From assembly GCF_014395785.1 (NCBI RefSeq), contig NZ_CP060713.1, forward strand, positions 1,268,501 through 1,332,500: DNA of 64,000 bases. Direction: 5' to 3'. Below are positions 42,133-51,298 of this stretch, in pieces. Origin of the DNA: Nocardioides mesophilus. Lineage in GTDB: Bacteria > Actinomycetota > Actinomycetes > Propionibacteriales > Nocardioidaceae. The notes under the pieces are model-generated. The model made no database searches, had not been told where the DNA came from, and saw only the letters and a program-made list of their open reading frames with translations. Every line of letters begins with the position of its first letter. The stretch's first letter is position 1. The translations under genes were made by a program, and so were the position numbers.

Positions 42133-42669
42133 CTAGTTCAATTTCCTCGCTGGCACTCCAACTATCACGGATCCCGGCGCGAATGATTTAGTGACCACTG
42201 CGTTCGCGCCCACGGCGCAACGTGCCCCGATAGTGACTCCGGCAGTGATGGTCGCCTTTGAACCCACCCAAACGCGCCGCTCCAGGACGATGGGGGCTGT
42301 CGTCCATTCATCCGATATCGATCCGGTCTCGGGCGAGTACACGTGCTCATGGTCGCGGATTGTGGACCATTCGGCGATCCTGCATTCGTCGCTGATCTCG
42401 ACCGATTCGCGGGCGGCGACGATCACATAGCGCCCGATGAACGCACTGCCAATATCGAGGTTGGCCCCAGCGGAGGCGTCCAGTCGCGCGAATGGTTCGA
42501 TGCGGGCGTCTCGAAGAGCGATGCGACCTCCCGACTGAACTCGTAAAGTCGCCCCACGCCCAACACGGGTTTTGCCCTCAACTTTGACCCCGTGGACAAA
42601 GGCGCCGTAAAACTGAGCTCTAGCCCTCTCGCTGAACCGCGTGAGTCGTGCCCCCAGCTTGCGAATCAT
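42133..42669 (-). CDS. Hexapeptide-repeat acyltransferase
   Basis: This is a 178-residue left-handed beta-helix (LbH) transferase, likely to O- or N-acetylate a sugar of the polysaccharide. Repeats of the [LIV]-G-x4 type run through GAFVHGVKVEGKTRVGRGATL, GANLDIGSAFIGRYVIVAA, WSTIRDHEHVYSP (a WbbJ/maltose acetyltransferase-like loop), VWVGSKATITAGVTIGARCAVGANAVVTKSF and VGVPARK. It is the last gene of the cluster and overlaps the flippase by 50 bp; a later start is possible. Its acceptor is not known. Confidence 0.85.
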   Translation of the reverse strand: MIRKLGARLTRFSERARAQFYGAFVHGVKVEGKTRVGRGATLRVQSGGRIALRDARIEPFARLDASAGANLDIGSAFIGRYVIVAARESVEISDECRIAEWSTIRDHEHVYSPETGSISDEWTTAPIVLERRVWVGSKATITAGVTIGARCAVGANAVVTKSFAPGSVIVGVPARKLN

Positions 42670-43876
42670 CGGACCATCCTTTCGAATTCTTCGTACCCAG
42701 AGAGCGAAGCACCAGCACCAGTGCGAGAATCATGTACGCGCTGACCCAAGCCCTCGCCAAGTCCAACGCCTTCGGGACCGGGCCCCCCAATACGAACGTG
42801 GTGAAAAGAAATATCGCGATCGCCAGTCCGTAGCTTGCCGCGATCCAGCCATCCAAGCGGTGGGCGATCAAATATGCGGACGCGACTGCAACAAGGCCGA
42901 TGAGCGGTAGCGCCCAGACGAACACAGCGAGCGTAGGGGCGGCCTGTCCAGCTTCGTATCCGAAGAGCAACTGCAATAGATCCTCACTGAATACCGACAC
43001 GAGCAAGGAGACGGTCAATCCGAGAAAGAAAGCGACCGCGGCGATTCCCTTGAATTTTGCTAAGTCTCTTTCGCCCGCGAGCAACGGGATTAAGACGGCA
43101 CCAGCCATCGCCGCGGGAGCGCTCAGTAAGAACCACAGCCTCGTCACCACTCCTACGGTCTCGAGTGTATGCACCGAAATGAGGCCAGCGATCGCAATAG
43201 GAAGACTAACAAATACATGCAACAGGATGCTTGCCAGCCCCAGCCGCGACATCGTCCTTAAACGCGGCCGAATGTCCCCTTGCGAAACTTGTGCTAGCAC
43301 AAGCCGCGCGGGGGCTCGCGCAAAGAGCCACATCGAAACTGAGGCTGCCCAATAGCCGCAGACGTACGCCAACGCAAGCGCGTGACCCCTTACGCCCACC
43401 GCCAACAGGACAAGACCCGCCGCCGCCGTTGTGGCAGTCAAGACAATTCGGCATATGGCCAACGCAGCGAATCGCCGGCGCGAGTCCAGCAGGTAGGGGA
43501 CCGCCAACGCCATACTCAAAGGAAGAGGCAAAAGCACCACTACATACTTGGCAGTTGGAAGCCCGTAGATAGCGTAGCCAATGAGGGCGATCAACGGTGC
43601 GAGAATCAAAACCGCCACTAACTGAACCCGGATGGTCACCGCCGCGACATTGTCCGGTAACTCTCCTTCCACGATTCGGCGGGTAGCGTCCTGGTTAAGA
43701 CCACCGTCACTAACAATCGTTGCGAGGGCGATTAATGCGAGGGATAGTGACAGATATCCCAGAGTCTCCAGACCAGCTTCCCGAGCCAACATGGCCGTAA
43801 AGGCAAAGGTCAGCAGCCGGCCCACCGCTTCCGCGCCACCAATCGAAGCGATTCCCTTAAACGCTCGCGCGTACAT
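42620..43876 (-). CDS. Wzx-like polysaccharide flippase
   Basis: This 418-residue integral membrane protein of the MATE/polysaccharide-transport superfamily would move lipid-linked repeat units across the membrane. About 12-13 membrane helices are visible. The opening IASIGGAEAVGRLLTFAFTAMLAREAGLETLGYLSLSLALIALATIVSDGGL is typical of Wzx. It follows the polymerase gene with a 20-bp overlap and precedes the acyltransferase. As with all Wzx proteins, sequence identity is low, so assignment rests on topology and context. Confidence 0.85.
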   Translation of the reverse strand: MYARAFKGIASIGGAEAVGRLLTFAFTAMLAREAGLETLGYLSLSLALIALATIVSDGGLNQDATRRIVEGELPDNVAAVTIRVQLVAVLILAPLIALIGYAIYGLPTAKYVVVLLPLPLSMALAVPYLLDSRRRFAALAICRIVLTATTAAAGLVLLAVGVRGHALALAYVCGYWAASVSMWLFARAPARLVLAQVSQGDIRPRLRTMSRLGLASILLHVFVSLPIAIAGLISVHTLETVGVVTRLWFLLSAPAAMAGAVLIPLLAGERDLAKFKGIAAVAFFLGLTVSLLVSVFSEDLLQLLFGYEAGQAAPTLAVFVWALPLIGLVAVASAYLIAHRLDGWIAASYGLAIAIFLFTTFVLGGPVPKALDLARAWVSAYMILALVLVLRSLGTKNSKGWSDDSQAGGTTHAVQREG

Positions 43877-45206
43877 CTGTCCCCAGTCCGCGATCGGAAC
43901 CCAGTTCGATGGATGTACCTAGAGGGGAAGCGGGCCCACTGAACTTACTCGTGGCAATGGCCATGCCGACAAAAACCCATGTTTGAAGGAGCCACAAGGT
44001 GCTTGTCGACGCACCCACGACTAGATAGGCAGCCAGAAACACAGCCGCGTTCTTGGAACGCCACCGCCAATAGACGGCGAGAGCGATAGACGCCAGCAGC
44101 GCAACGCTGACCAATCCTCCGTCATAGAGGATCTGCAACGGCAGACTGCCTAGGTACCATGCCTGCCCGGAGCCTGGCAGGGACGGATCCAAGTGGCGCT
44201 GGCCGAAACTGTTTAAGCCCAATCCCGAAAACCATGCGGATTGATCACGCAGATCAATGAGGGCCCTCTCCCAGGTCGCCGCTCGGTAGCGTCCCGTCCC
44301 TTCACTGAAGTCGAGCAACTCTGCGAACTTGTCCAGATTCAGGGAGTTCAGCAGGGTGGCGGGTAACACCGACGCGGCAATGATGGCGCTTGGCACGAAC
44401 CAAAAGACGACCGCGGACCTGTTCTTCCAAAACACGGCCAGAACCAGAAGCGCAGATCCCACAAAGGCTGCCCGCGTATGACTAATTAGGGCCGCGGTGG
44501 GGGCGCACACCAAAACAGCAAAGCCCAGCCCCGGACTGACTATATAGCTCAGCCGCCTCGACTGAGCGACGCAAGCCCACAACAAGATGGCTCCTGCGAA
44601 AATGTTAGCTTCGTAGAAACCGGCGAAAGCAGCATATCCGCCGTAAGCAGGGTCGACTTGAACAAGGAAACGAGCAATCCCGAGTGTTGCCAAGATCCAG
44701 CATACGACCCCAACGGCCGTTGAAACTACGGCAGCTCGGACTCCGAAAAGAGCCAACTTTGCCACGTCTACTTCGCTCCACAATAGAAACATGACCGCGA
44801 CGAGGTCCAAGGCCAGCCATGCAATTATCACGAGGCTGTCTGCTGGGGATGGCGATGTTGTTAACGAGACAACCGACAACCATGCAAGCCAAAGCGCTAA
44901 CAGGCCAACAAGTCCAACCTCGCGAGCGCCGCGTTCGCGAGACTTGAAGGCCAGCAGACCGACTAGTGCGACGAGGCACGCGAGCATCTCGAAACGTAAG
45001 TTGAGACCGCCAACCGGTATCGACATTCGGCTGAGAAACGTCGTAGCCACCAGCAACATCCCGCACCGATTGGGGTTCCCTAGGGCAATCGGCAACATCA
45101 CTAGTGCCAGCGCGAGGGCGACGCCCAAGAACGGCGAAAATGCCACTAACATCCCGGTCATCGCCGCAAGGCCAACCGCGCCGATTCGAAATAGAACGTT
45201 AGGCAC
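43857..45206 (-). CDS. Wzy-like O-antigen polymerase/ligase family protein
   Basis: The 449-residue membrane protein has about twelve helices and a large extracytoplasmic loop (around residues 290-355) carrying GTGRYRAATWERALIDLRDQSAWFSGLGLNSFG, the usual Wzy/WaaL (O-antigen_ligase) signature. It would polymerise repeat units on the outer side of the membrane. It overlaps the flippase by 20 bp and the glycosyltransferase before it by 8 bp, consistent with one operon. Confidence 0.85.
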   Translation of the reverse strand: MPNVLFRIGAVGLAAMTGMLVAFSPFLGVALALALVMLPIALGNPNRCGMLLVATTFLSRMSIPVGGLNLRFEMLACLVALVGLLAFKSRERGAREVGLVGLLALWLAWLSVVSLTTSPSPADSLVIIAWLALDLVAVMFLLWSEVDVAKLALFGVRAAVVSTAVGVVCWILATLGIARFLVQVDPAYGGYAAFAGFYEANIFAGAILLWACVAQSRRLSYIVSPGLGFAVLVCAPTAALISHTRAAFVGSALLVLAVFWKNRSAVVFWFVPSAIIAASVLPATLLNSLNLDKFAELLDFSEGTGRYRAATWERALIDLRDQSAWFSGLGLNSFGQRHLDPSLPGSGQAWYLGSLPLQILYDGGLVSVALLASIALAVYWRWRSKNAAVFLAAYLVVGASTSTLWLLQTWVFVGMAIATSKFSGPASPLGTSIELGSDRGLGTDVRASV

Positions 45207-46236
45207 GTGTGGCCACTTCGTTCAGTAATGCGCCCCACTGAGACTCGAAAACGGACGGACTGAATCGCTGAGTTTCGTGGTGAGCGCGACGGGCAGCTCC
45301 CGCCCAGGTAGGCCGGTCGAGTAGGGCGACCAATCGGAGAGCGATCTGGTCTTCCTCGGTCCCCGCCTGGTCTCCCAGCGGCGACTGCCCAACAACCTCC
45401 GGCATCGCCCCTCTCCCCGTATGCACGACGGGCACTCCCGCCGAGCCTGCCTCAAGGAGTGGTAGGCAAAAGCCTTCATCCAGCGATGTAGACAGGACAC
45501 AAAAAGCCTCGGAAATGAGCGTGTCGAGATCCTTCTGGGGAACGCCTGTCTTTATCCATGTCAACCACCCCCCATCAACCTCTGAGATCGCCTGAGTGAT
45601 CGCCTCGACGTCATTTCCTGACTTTCCAACGATGGTGAGCCGAAGATGCCCGTCTGCGAGCCGCCTAGCTCGGTCAACCGATCTGATGGCCATCGGTATC
45701 CTCTTGTGTTTATCACACGAGGCAATGAGGACTATTTCGTTCGAACCGGGGGCACTTCGCGGCGCTGACGCGCGCGCCCTGAACGTGGGCCACGGGATCA
45801 CTCTAACGTCCAAATGCGGCCATCTCCGGGTGATTTGGCGCTTAGAGTGCTCGCTCGGCGTGACGACGACTGTTGAGTTCTTAGCTGACAGAGAAAAGAG
45901 CATCTTGGCAAAGATTACGTAGCCGAAATCGAACAGGCGCCAGTGATCCAGAACCATGGTGTCGTGCATAACCGTGATTGAGGGAAGTCCTCGCACAACG
46001 CCAGTATTTGCTGGATTTACGACGATGTCGCAACCCGCATTCCGTGCGGTGCGATCAAGTCCCAAAGCCTCCCATCGCAGCATTGAAGCTAGGTTTCGCA
46101 CGCGCGACCCGCTGGGCTGGCCGGGGTTAAGGGGGATCTTTTGGTGCTGCTGCAGCGCGTTTTCGATCGCCTGAAGGCCTACTCCGGATCCGCTCATTCC
46201 ACGCCGAGCGATCATAGAGTTTATTCCTATTCGCAT
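45199..46236 (-). CDS. Glycosyltransferase family 4/1
   Basis: This is a 345-residue GT-B glycosyltransferase. The N-terminal half has [20 protein letters not shown], and the C-terminal donor-binding half has the EX7E motif LDEGFCLPLLEAGSAGVPVVHTGRGAMPEVVG and VGKSGNDVEAITQ. It would add one sugar to the lipid-linked unit from an NDP-sugar, possibly dTDP-rhamnose or UDP-GlcA. ATG at 46236 overlaps the stop of the preceding gene (TGATG); a slightly longer start exists. It is a member of the minus-strand polysaccharide operon. Confidence 0.88.
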   Translation of the reverse strand: MRIGINSMIARRGMSGSGVGLQAIENALQQHQKIPLNPGQPSGSRVRNLASMLRWEALGLDRTARNAGCDIVVNPANTGVVRGLPSITVMHDTMVLDHWRLFDFGYVIFAKMLFSLSAKNSTVVVTPSEHSKRQITRRWPHLDVRVIPWPTFRARASAPRSAPGSNEIVLIASCDKHKRIPMAIRSVDRARRLADGHLRLTIVGKSGNDVEAITQAISEVDGGWLTWIKTGVPQKDLDTLISEAFCVLSTSLDEGFCLPLLEAGSAGVPVVHTGRGAMPEVVGQSPLGDQAGTEEDQIALRLVALLDRPTWAGAARRAHHETQRFSPSVFESQWGALLNEVATRA

Positions 46237-47288
46237 CACGTGACCGCCTTCAGGCAAGCGCGAACCGCGGCATCAAAATTGGCTTCACTAAACAGCCTCG
46301 CTTGACGGCGGCTCGCAACACTTCGCCGGTGCCTGTACTCGGCGTCTTCCAATCGCCGAACCTCTCTAGCTATCGCGCTTGCACTAGCCTTGGGCAAGGG
46401 CGCGTCGAGTGAAGCCGACTGCCAGGGTCTGGGGTCGGAGATAAGACCGCCCGAGTCACCTACTACCTCTTGCACGGAGCTATTGGCGAAGGCGACTACC
46501 GGTGTTCCCAGCGCCATGGCCTCAAGTGGGGGCAAACCCTGCCCTTCGTACGCTGAGGTGTAGACAAACGCCCGCGCGCCCGCGAGAAACGACCACAGGC
46601 TCTCATCATCAGGTGTTTCGGTAGGAACTGCATGAGGGGCGAGGGCCGGTAGACGGTCAAGGCCTCGACCTGTCACTCGCAGCGTTAGACCTATTGAGAG
46701 GACTTCTTCAGCAATGGGCTCTAACCAGTGCATTCGTTTACGGGGGTCAGGCGTCCGCAAGTCCACCATGGCTGCGACATAGTCTTCGCCTACCCCACGC
46801 CCAAGTGGCTCAGAAGAACTGATTGGTTTAGTGGTGACTGGCATGCCAGCTGTCACGAATTTAATAGCCTGCGAACGCCTGCCCACGAATTTTGAGAAAC
46901 GTTCCTGAGTGTGCCGCGAGTTTGCAAACACGACTTCCGCTCGGCTTGCGTTCATATAATGAAGTCGCGACCTGATTCCGAATCTTTGATACTCGCGGAG
47001 ATCGAGCGGAATCGTGTCCTGAACCGAACAAATCCAAGCGCGGTCCTTCTTCAAGGGCAGCAGACCCGGAGCGGTCACGTGTAATGGCGTTGCCTCACCA
47101 CCGAGTTGCCTCAAGGTGCGGGTCGCACCCGGTCCTGATAAGGGTTCTGGCACCTCGATTACTCGAATGCCCACGCGTCCATAAGCAGACATCAGCGCCC
47201 TCGTATAGCGCCCGAGTCCCCGATCGGCGCCAGGTCGGCTCAGGGACGCGGTCTCCAGCAGGACAGACCCCATGGGTTCTGATATCAC
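46236..47288 (-). CDS. Glycosyltransferase family 4/1
   Basis: This is a 350-residue GT-B transferase. The N-terminal [30 protein letters not shown] and the C-terminal [34 protein letters not shown] (EX7E) are typical. The acceptor site cannot be read, and it differs clearly from its neighbours, so each may add a different sugar. The GTG start overlaps the stop of the gene before it (GTGA). The next in-frame start, ATG at 47273, would shorten it by five residues. Confidence 0.88.
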   Translation of the reverse strand: MISEPMGSVLLETASLSRPGADRGLGRYTRALMSAYGRVGIRVIEVPEPLSGPGATRTLRQLGGEATPLHVTAPGLLPLKKDRAWICSVQDTIPLDLREYQRFGIRSRLHYMNASRAEVVFANSRHTQERFSKFVGRRSQAIKFVTAGMPVTTKPISSSEPLGRGVGEDYVAAMVDLRTPDPRKRMHWLEPIAEEVLSIGLTLRVTGRGLDRLPALAPHAVPTETPDDESLWSFLAGARAFVYTSAYEGQGLPPLEAMALGTPVVAFANSSVQEVVGDSGGLISDPRPWQSASLDAPLPKASASAIAREVRRLEDAEYRHRRSVASRRQARLFSEANFDAAVRACLKAVT

Positions 47289-48391
47289 TTCCGCCCCCCA
47301 ACTAACGCTATCTCCTGCAAGACCCGTTCTTGAAAGCCCGGTAGCGCAAATTTCGACTCATAGGTACGACGGCTAATTTCTCCGGCCCGTCGCATCATCT
47401 GGAGCGTCAGCCGATCAATCACGCGCGCCAGGTCAACTGCGCTTCCCCTTTCAAAGAACCAACCCTCCTCACCTTCGCGCATAACCTCATCCAAGCCCCC
47501 GCCAGCGCTGGCAATCACAGGAACGCCGCGCGAAAATGCTTCGATAGCAACTAATCCAAAGGGTTCAGGCGCGTCAGAGGGCACAATTAGCACGTCTGTA
47601 TCGTCCAGTGCGGCGAGGAGAGACTCTACCTCGCCAACAATTTCAATCTGACTTTGTCGACGGTTGGCATCCACTGCTGCCGGCACATCGAATCCTTCAC
47701 CTAAGGGCGGAGGGCCGCCAACTATGCGAAGGTAGCCTGACGTTTGGCAAAGCTCCCAGGCATTCAGGAGCGTGCCGTGTCCCTTCCACAAGTTCCAGCG
47801 ACTCGCGACTAGAAAGCTTGGGGGCCCTTGGACATGGTCACGTTTCCTCAGCCCCATGTCGGGGACGCCGTTGAGTACAACCCTCGAACGGTTGCGAAGC
47901 GACCGAGGGAGGGACTCCTGGACCACTGAGGAGATGCAGATTATTCGCGACGTGAACAGCGCTAGGGCCGAAAGAATTAAGCGATCTGCTCCAGACCAAC
48001 GTTCCTGCATATGCAGGATGAGCCGTGCGCCAGTGAGGGCCTTAACGAGGATTGCAGTCGGTAGCATGGCGCTAGTGGCCACATAAACTTTATCGGGCTT
48101 TGCGATGGACCTCACAAAGTTCAAGAACGCAAAACAGTCGAAAATCAGTTGCCATACTCCACGGAAGGAAACGTAACGCCGCCTAAGGACGGGCATTCGC
48201 TTATGACTTACCTCGACGTCGGAATCCGCGAGCAAATTCTGTGACAACCCGTGGCGCCCGGGGGTCACATCTGTCGGAAGGAGTAGCCGCACGTTTGCGC
48301 CGTCTCGAGAGAGGGCCGTTACGACGTATTGAACGATGCGATCGGCGCCATAATTCTCGTCTGACGAGTGCAACGCGAGGATTTCACTCAT
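47285..48391 (-). CDS. Glycosyltransferase family 4
   Basis: This is a 368-residue GT4 enzyme, with [36 protein letters not shown] at the N-terminus and [21 protein letters not shown] starting the donor domain. The EX7E motif lies in [32 protein letters not shown]. It would add one sugar to the repeat unit. It overlaps the DUF1972 transferase by 4 bp and the next gene by 4 bp. Donor and linkage are unknown. Confidence 0.9.
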   Translation of the reverse strand: MSEILALHSSDENYGADRIVQYVVTALSRDGANVRLLLPTDVTPGRHGLSQNLLADSDVEVSHKRMPVLRRRYVSFRGVWQLIFDCFAFLNFVRSIAKPDKVYVATSAMLPTAILVKALTGARLILHMQERWSGADRLILSALALFTSRIICISSVVQESLPRSLRNRSRVVLNGVPDMGLRKRDHVQGPPSFLVASRWNLWKGHGTLLNAWELCQTSGYLRIVGGPPPLGEGFDVPAAVDANRRQSQIEIVGEVESLLAALDDTDVLIVPSDAPEPFGLVAIEAFSRGVPVIASAGGGLDEVMREGEEGWFFERGSAVDLARVIDRLTLQMMRRAGEISRRTYESKFALPGFQERVLQEIALVGGRK

Positions 48392-49479
48392 TCGAGGAGA
48401 TTCTCTAGAGCGCGTTTATAATCACCGCAGATAGAGGGCCAGTCGAACTTCTCGCGTGCACGCAGAGCAGCTGCTTCCCCCAGGCACCTCGCCTCAGCCG
48501 GGGCGGCCAAGAGATCCCGCAGCGCGTCAGCGATGACGCCTGGATCGGAGTCCACAAAATGTCCAGTTTCCGCGAGCACTTCTCGATTGAAGACCGTGTC
48601 GCGGGCAAGGACAGGCGCACCACATCGCATGGCTTGAACGAGAGCTGGGTTGGTTCCCCCGACGGTGTGGCCATGAAAGTAGACGCCGCAGTTGCTCCAC
48701 AGGTCGTGCAGGAGGTTGTCGTCCCTGACGTGACCGAGCCATCGCACGGAATCAAATTCACTGGTCAAAGCCGCCGCAGCTTGGTCGAGTTCGCCACCGT
48801 AACCGGAAGACCCCACAATCACGACAGGCACGTCGCGCGCGATCTTTCGGGATGCCTCAAAAAACTCGTCTACGGAGTTTTCGGGAACGAATCGGGCAAC
48901 GAACAGCACGTAGCTGCCCTGTGGGAGCCCAAACGGCGCAGGACGCTTTGGTACCTCAAGCGAGCCATATGGAATGTACACGCCCGGTCGGCCATACCAT
49001 TCTTGCCAGCGGTCCCCGATGGCCTCGGCGTCGACGACGATCTCGTCTGCAAACCGCGCAGTCAGGCGTCCGCCCACTCGAAACACGGCGCGAGCGGCCC
49101 GATTCCATTTCGCGCGTTCCCATTCCACCCCGTCTACATTTACAAGTGTCGGGATCCCCCTTGCCTTCAACAACGGCAACCAATAACCGTTCGCAACATT
49201 CATCACTAATGCCACGTCTGGTTTCAGGCGAACGGCGTCGATTGACGCTGTCATTCCGTAGGAGAGAGTGCTCGTAGCCTTCTTATCCCAACCCCTAGTG
49301 AATTTCACCTCGATGCGAGGGTCCGCCTTATGGTTGCCCTCACCGCTCTCGGGCCGTCCGTAAATCGTCACGTCCCAGTCTTTTTCGACGAGAAACTCAC
49401 CAAGAAAACGAACGGCCGTTTCGAATCCGCCATAATAACTAGGGTATCCACGCGTCCCAATTATGGCAACATGCGCCAT
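48388..49479 (-). CDS. DUF1972-type glycosyltransferase, probable rhamnosyltransferase
   Basis: The 363-residue GT-B transferase opens with IGTRGYPSYYGGFETAVRFLGEFLVEK, the hallmark of the DUF1972 N-terminus found in rhamnosyltransferases such as WchF. NVDGVEWERAKWNRAARAVF is a second conserved block. The donor domain has HTVGGTNPALVQAMRCGAPVLARDT. Given the rmlABCD genes 20 kb away, L-rhamnose is a reasonable donor and this probably adds the first or second sugar, but that is inference. It is the second gene of the cluster, after the cupin. Confidence 0.88.
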   Translation of the reverse strand: MAHVAIIGTRGYPSYYGGFETAVRFLGEFLVEKDWDVTIYGRPESGEGNHKADPRIEVKFTRGWDKKATSTLSYGMTASIDAVRLKPDVALVMNVANGYWLPLLKARGIPTLVNVDGVEWERAKWNRAARAVFRVGGRLTARFADEIVVDAEAIGDRWQEWYGRPGVYIPYGSLEVPKRPAPFGLPQGSYVLFVARFVPENSVDEFFEASRKIARDVPVVIVGSSGYGGELDQAAAALTSEFDSVRWLGHVRDDNLLHDLWSNCGVYFHGHTVGGTNPALVQAMRCGAPVLARDTVFNREVLAETGHFVDSDPGVIADALRDLLAAPAEARCLGEAAALRAREKFDWPSICGDYKRALENLLE

Positions 49480-49521
49480 TTATTCTGTCACCCCCAATGC
49501 AGATAACTTCAGCGACTCGGA

Positions 49522-49872
49522 TCAGTTGCCACGTCCATAATCGTCCGCTATGCGGACAATATCATCTTCACCCGTATAGGCGCCGCGCTGAACTTCGACG
49601 ATGATCAATTCTTCCTCTGTCTCGTTGGCGAGTCGGTGCATGGCGCCTTGCGGAACGTCAAGGGATTGCCCTGGGCCAACAAGAGTCGTGACTCCGTCGA
49701 CCGTGCATGTAGCAACCCCGTAGATCACAACCCAGTGTTCGGAGCGGTGATCATGAGTCTGATAAGACAGGCGGCAACCTGCACGCACGTGAATCCTCTT
49801 GACCTTGTAGCCGCGGTCAACATCGATGACGTGCCAGGACCCCCAGGGTCGCTCTTCCCAGTCGTGACTCAT
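49522..49872 (-). CDS. Cupin, mannose-6-phosphate isomerase C-terminal-like
   Basis: This is a 116-residue cupin of the type II phosphomannose isomerase/GDP-mannose pyrophosphorylase C-terminal domain, with ERPWGSWHVIDVDRGYKVKRIHV, then LSYQTHDHRSEHWVVIYG with the metal-binding His/Glu set, and a DVPQGAMHRLAN strand. Free-standing copies may isomerise sugar phosphates. It is the first gene of the minus-strand cluster, with GGAAGG before the ATG. No nucleotidyltransferase partner is present, so mannose use is uncertain. Confidence 0.88.
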   Translation of the reverse strand: MSHDWEERPWGSWHVIDVDRGYKVKRIHVRAGCRLSYQTHDHRSEHWVVIYGVATCTVDGVTTLVGPGQSLDVPQGAMHRLANETEEELIIVEVQRGAYTGEDDIVRIADDYGRGN

Positions 49873-50401
49873 CGCTTCCTTCCCTGCGGTGTTTCCGAAC
49901 CGCCTTCGGGCACCCGACTATGTCGTCGCTAAGCCTGTCACGTCGATCTCCCATTCCACTGATCGGGCTCCTCTGACCGCTCCCCATCGACTTACCAACA
50001 TCCGACTGTGTGACGACTGCCTGCAATAAGCGCGACCTAGTCGCAGCCCGGGTGACGTTCAGCTTCTTCCATGTCGTCAGCCGCAGGCGCTGTGGCAGCT
50101 GGGGGAGATTCGAGAGCCCCCTCAGGTGTGTCATCTCTGCCAGAACCCGGTCGGCCGTGGTCCGCGGACAAGTCGGAGTCCGTAAATTCGCCTCGTCTGC
50201 CCGTGGCGGGAGGCTCTCGGCCTCACCAGCCCCGTCATGTGGACAGCAAGTCCCGGTGCTGTTGGAGCCGTCCCGGGCGACCTCGGCTGTGCAGTCGGGC
50301 TGACAGGCGCTGGTCCTCGCGCTGCGGTGACTGGGCAGCAAGGACCACTGGCCACCAGCAGATCGCTGCATTGGAAGGCACTGCAGCGTTAAAGTTCCGA
50401 C
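49873..50401. other. 529-bp intergenic stretch with the polysaccharide-cluster promoter
   Basis: No protein is supported here; the long frames on both strands are Arg/Ser/Cys-rich and start without a ribosome-binding site. The region must hold the promoter for the minus-strand cluster, with GTGACA near 49938 on that strand as the only weak -35-like candidate seen. GC is intermediate between the cluster and the right-hand flank. No terminator or operator was recognised with confidence. Confidence 0.45.
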
Positions 50402-51214
50402 ATGACGAGTCCGCTGCGTGCACTGTGGTCCGCTCTTGCTGCTCTGGCCCTCGCGGGTCCTGTCGTCCTCGGAGCCGCCACCGCCTCGGCGGCGCCCCGG
50501 CAGGCCATCGAGTACGACGCGCTCGGTGACTCCTACGCCTCCGGGTACGGAGTGGGGCCGTACGAAGGCGGCGCGTGCGCGCGGTCGCAGTCGGCGTACT
50601 CCGTGCAGATCGACGGGCGCATGAAGATCAACCTTGACGACTTCGTCGCGTGCGCCGGCGCCACCACGACCACTCTCGTGTCACGGGGCCAGCTGAACGC
50701 ACTCGACGCCGACACCGACCTGGTGACGCTCACCATCGGCGGCAACGACATCGGTTGGTCGAGCACCGTCGGCGCCTGCCTGCTGGGCTCCGACGCCCAG
50801 TGCGCCGGGGCGCGCGCGATCACGGCGAACGTCGTGCAGACAGTTCTCCCGGGCCTGCTCGACGCCGTCTACTCGCAGGTGGCGGCTGCCGCCCCCAACG
50901 CGCACGTGGTCGTCACCGGTTACCCGCCGCTCTTCTCCCCCGAGTACGGCGCCTACTACGGCGCCTCCCCGGCCGAGCAGCAGGCCCTCAACGAGGGAGC
51001 CGCCCTGCTCAACTCCGTCATCGCCCAGGTGGCCGCCGAGCACGGCTTCCAGTTCGTCGACGTCACCAAGCGGTTCGAGGACCACGGCGTGAACGCGCCC
51101 GAGCCCTGGATCTTCGGGCTGACCGACCCGGGCCGCTTCCACCCCAACGCCCTGGGCTACGAGGCCTACGCCGCCGCCGTCACCGCGGCGATCAAGCCCT
51201 CCCAGCTGAAGTAG
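50402..51214 (+). CDS. Secreted SGNH/GDSL hydrolase
   Basis: This is a 270-residue secreted esterase or lipase. It has an N-terminal signal peptide (to about residue 31, ending TASAA) and the SGNH blocks: ALGDSYASGYG (nucleophile Ser), GATTTTLVSRGQ, TLTIGGNDIGW (Asn), and the C-terminal DPGRFHPNALGY with the catalytic Asp and His. Cysteines at CARSQS, FVACAG and CLLGSDAQCAG would form disulfides, as in secreted Streptomyces lipases. It is a stand-alone gene. The substrate is unknown. Confidence 0.92.
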   Translation: MTSPLRALWSALAALALAGPVVLGAATASAAPRQAIEYDALGDSYASGYGVGPYEGGACARSQSAYSVQIDGRMKINLDDFVACAGATTTTLVSRGQLNALDADTDLVTLTIGGNDIGWSSTVGACLLGSDAQCAGARAITANVVQTVLPGLLDAVYSQVAAAAPNAHVVVTGYPPLFSPEYGAYYGASPAEQQALNEGAALLNSVIAQVAAEHGFQFVDVTKRFEDHGVNAPEPWIFGLTDPGRFHPNALGYEAYAAAVTAAIKPSQLK

Positions 51215-51298
51215 CCACCGCCGAACCCCGCTGACGCCACCCACCGTCGCGGACCTTCGCCCCTGCCCCGGCACCGGCGCGGCCCGCACGGTGGGGGC

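Noticed and set aside
49817-50371. 184-codon frame upstream of the cupin gene
   Set aside because: It overlaps the cupin coding start and has a random-like Arg/Ser/Cys composition.
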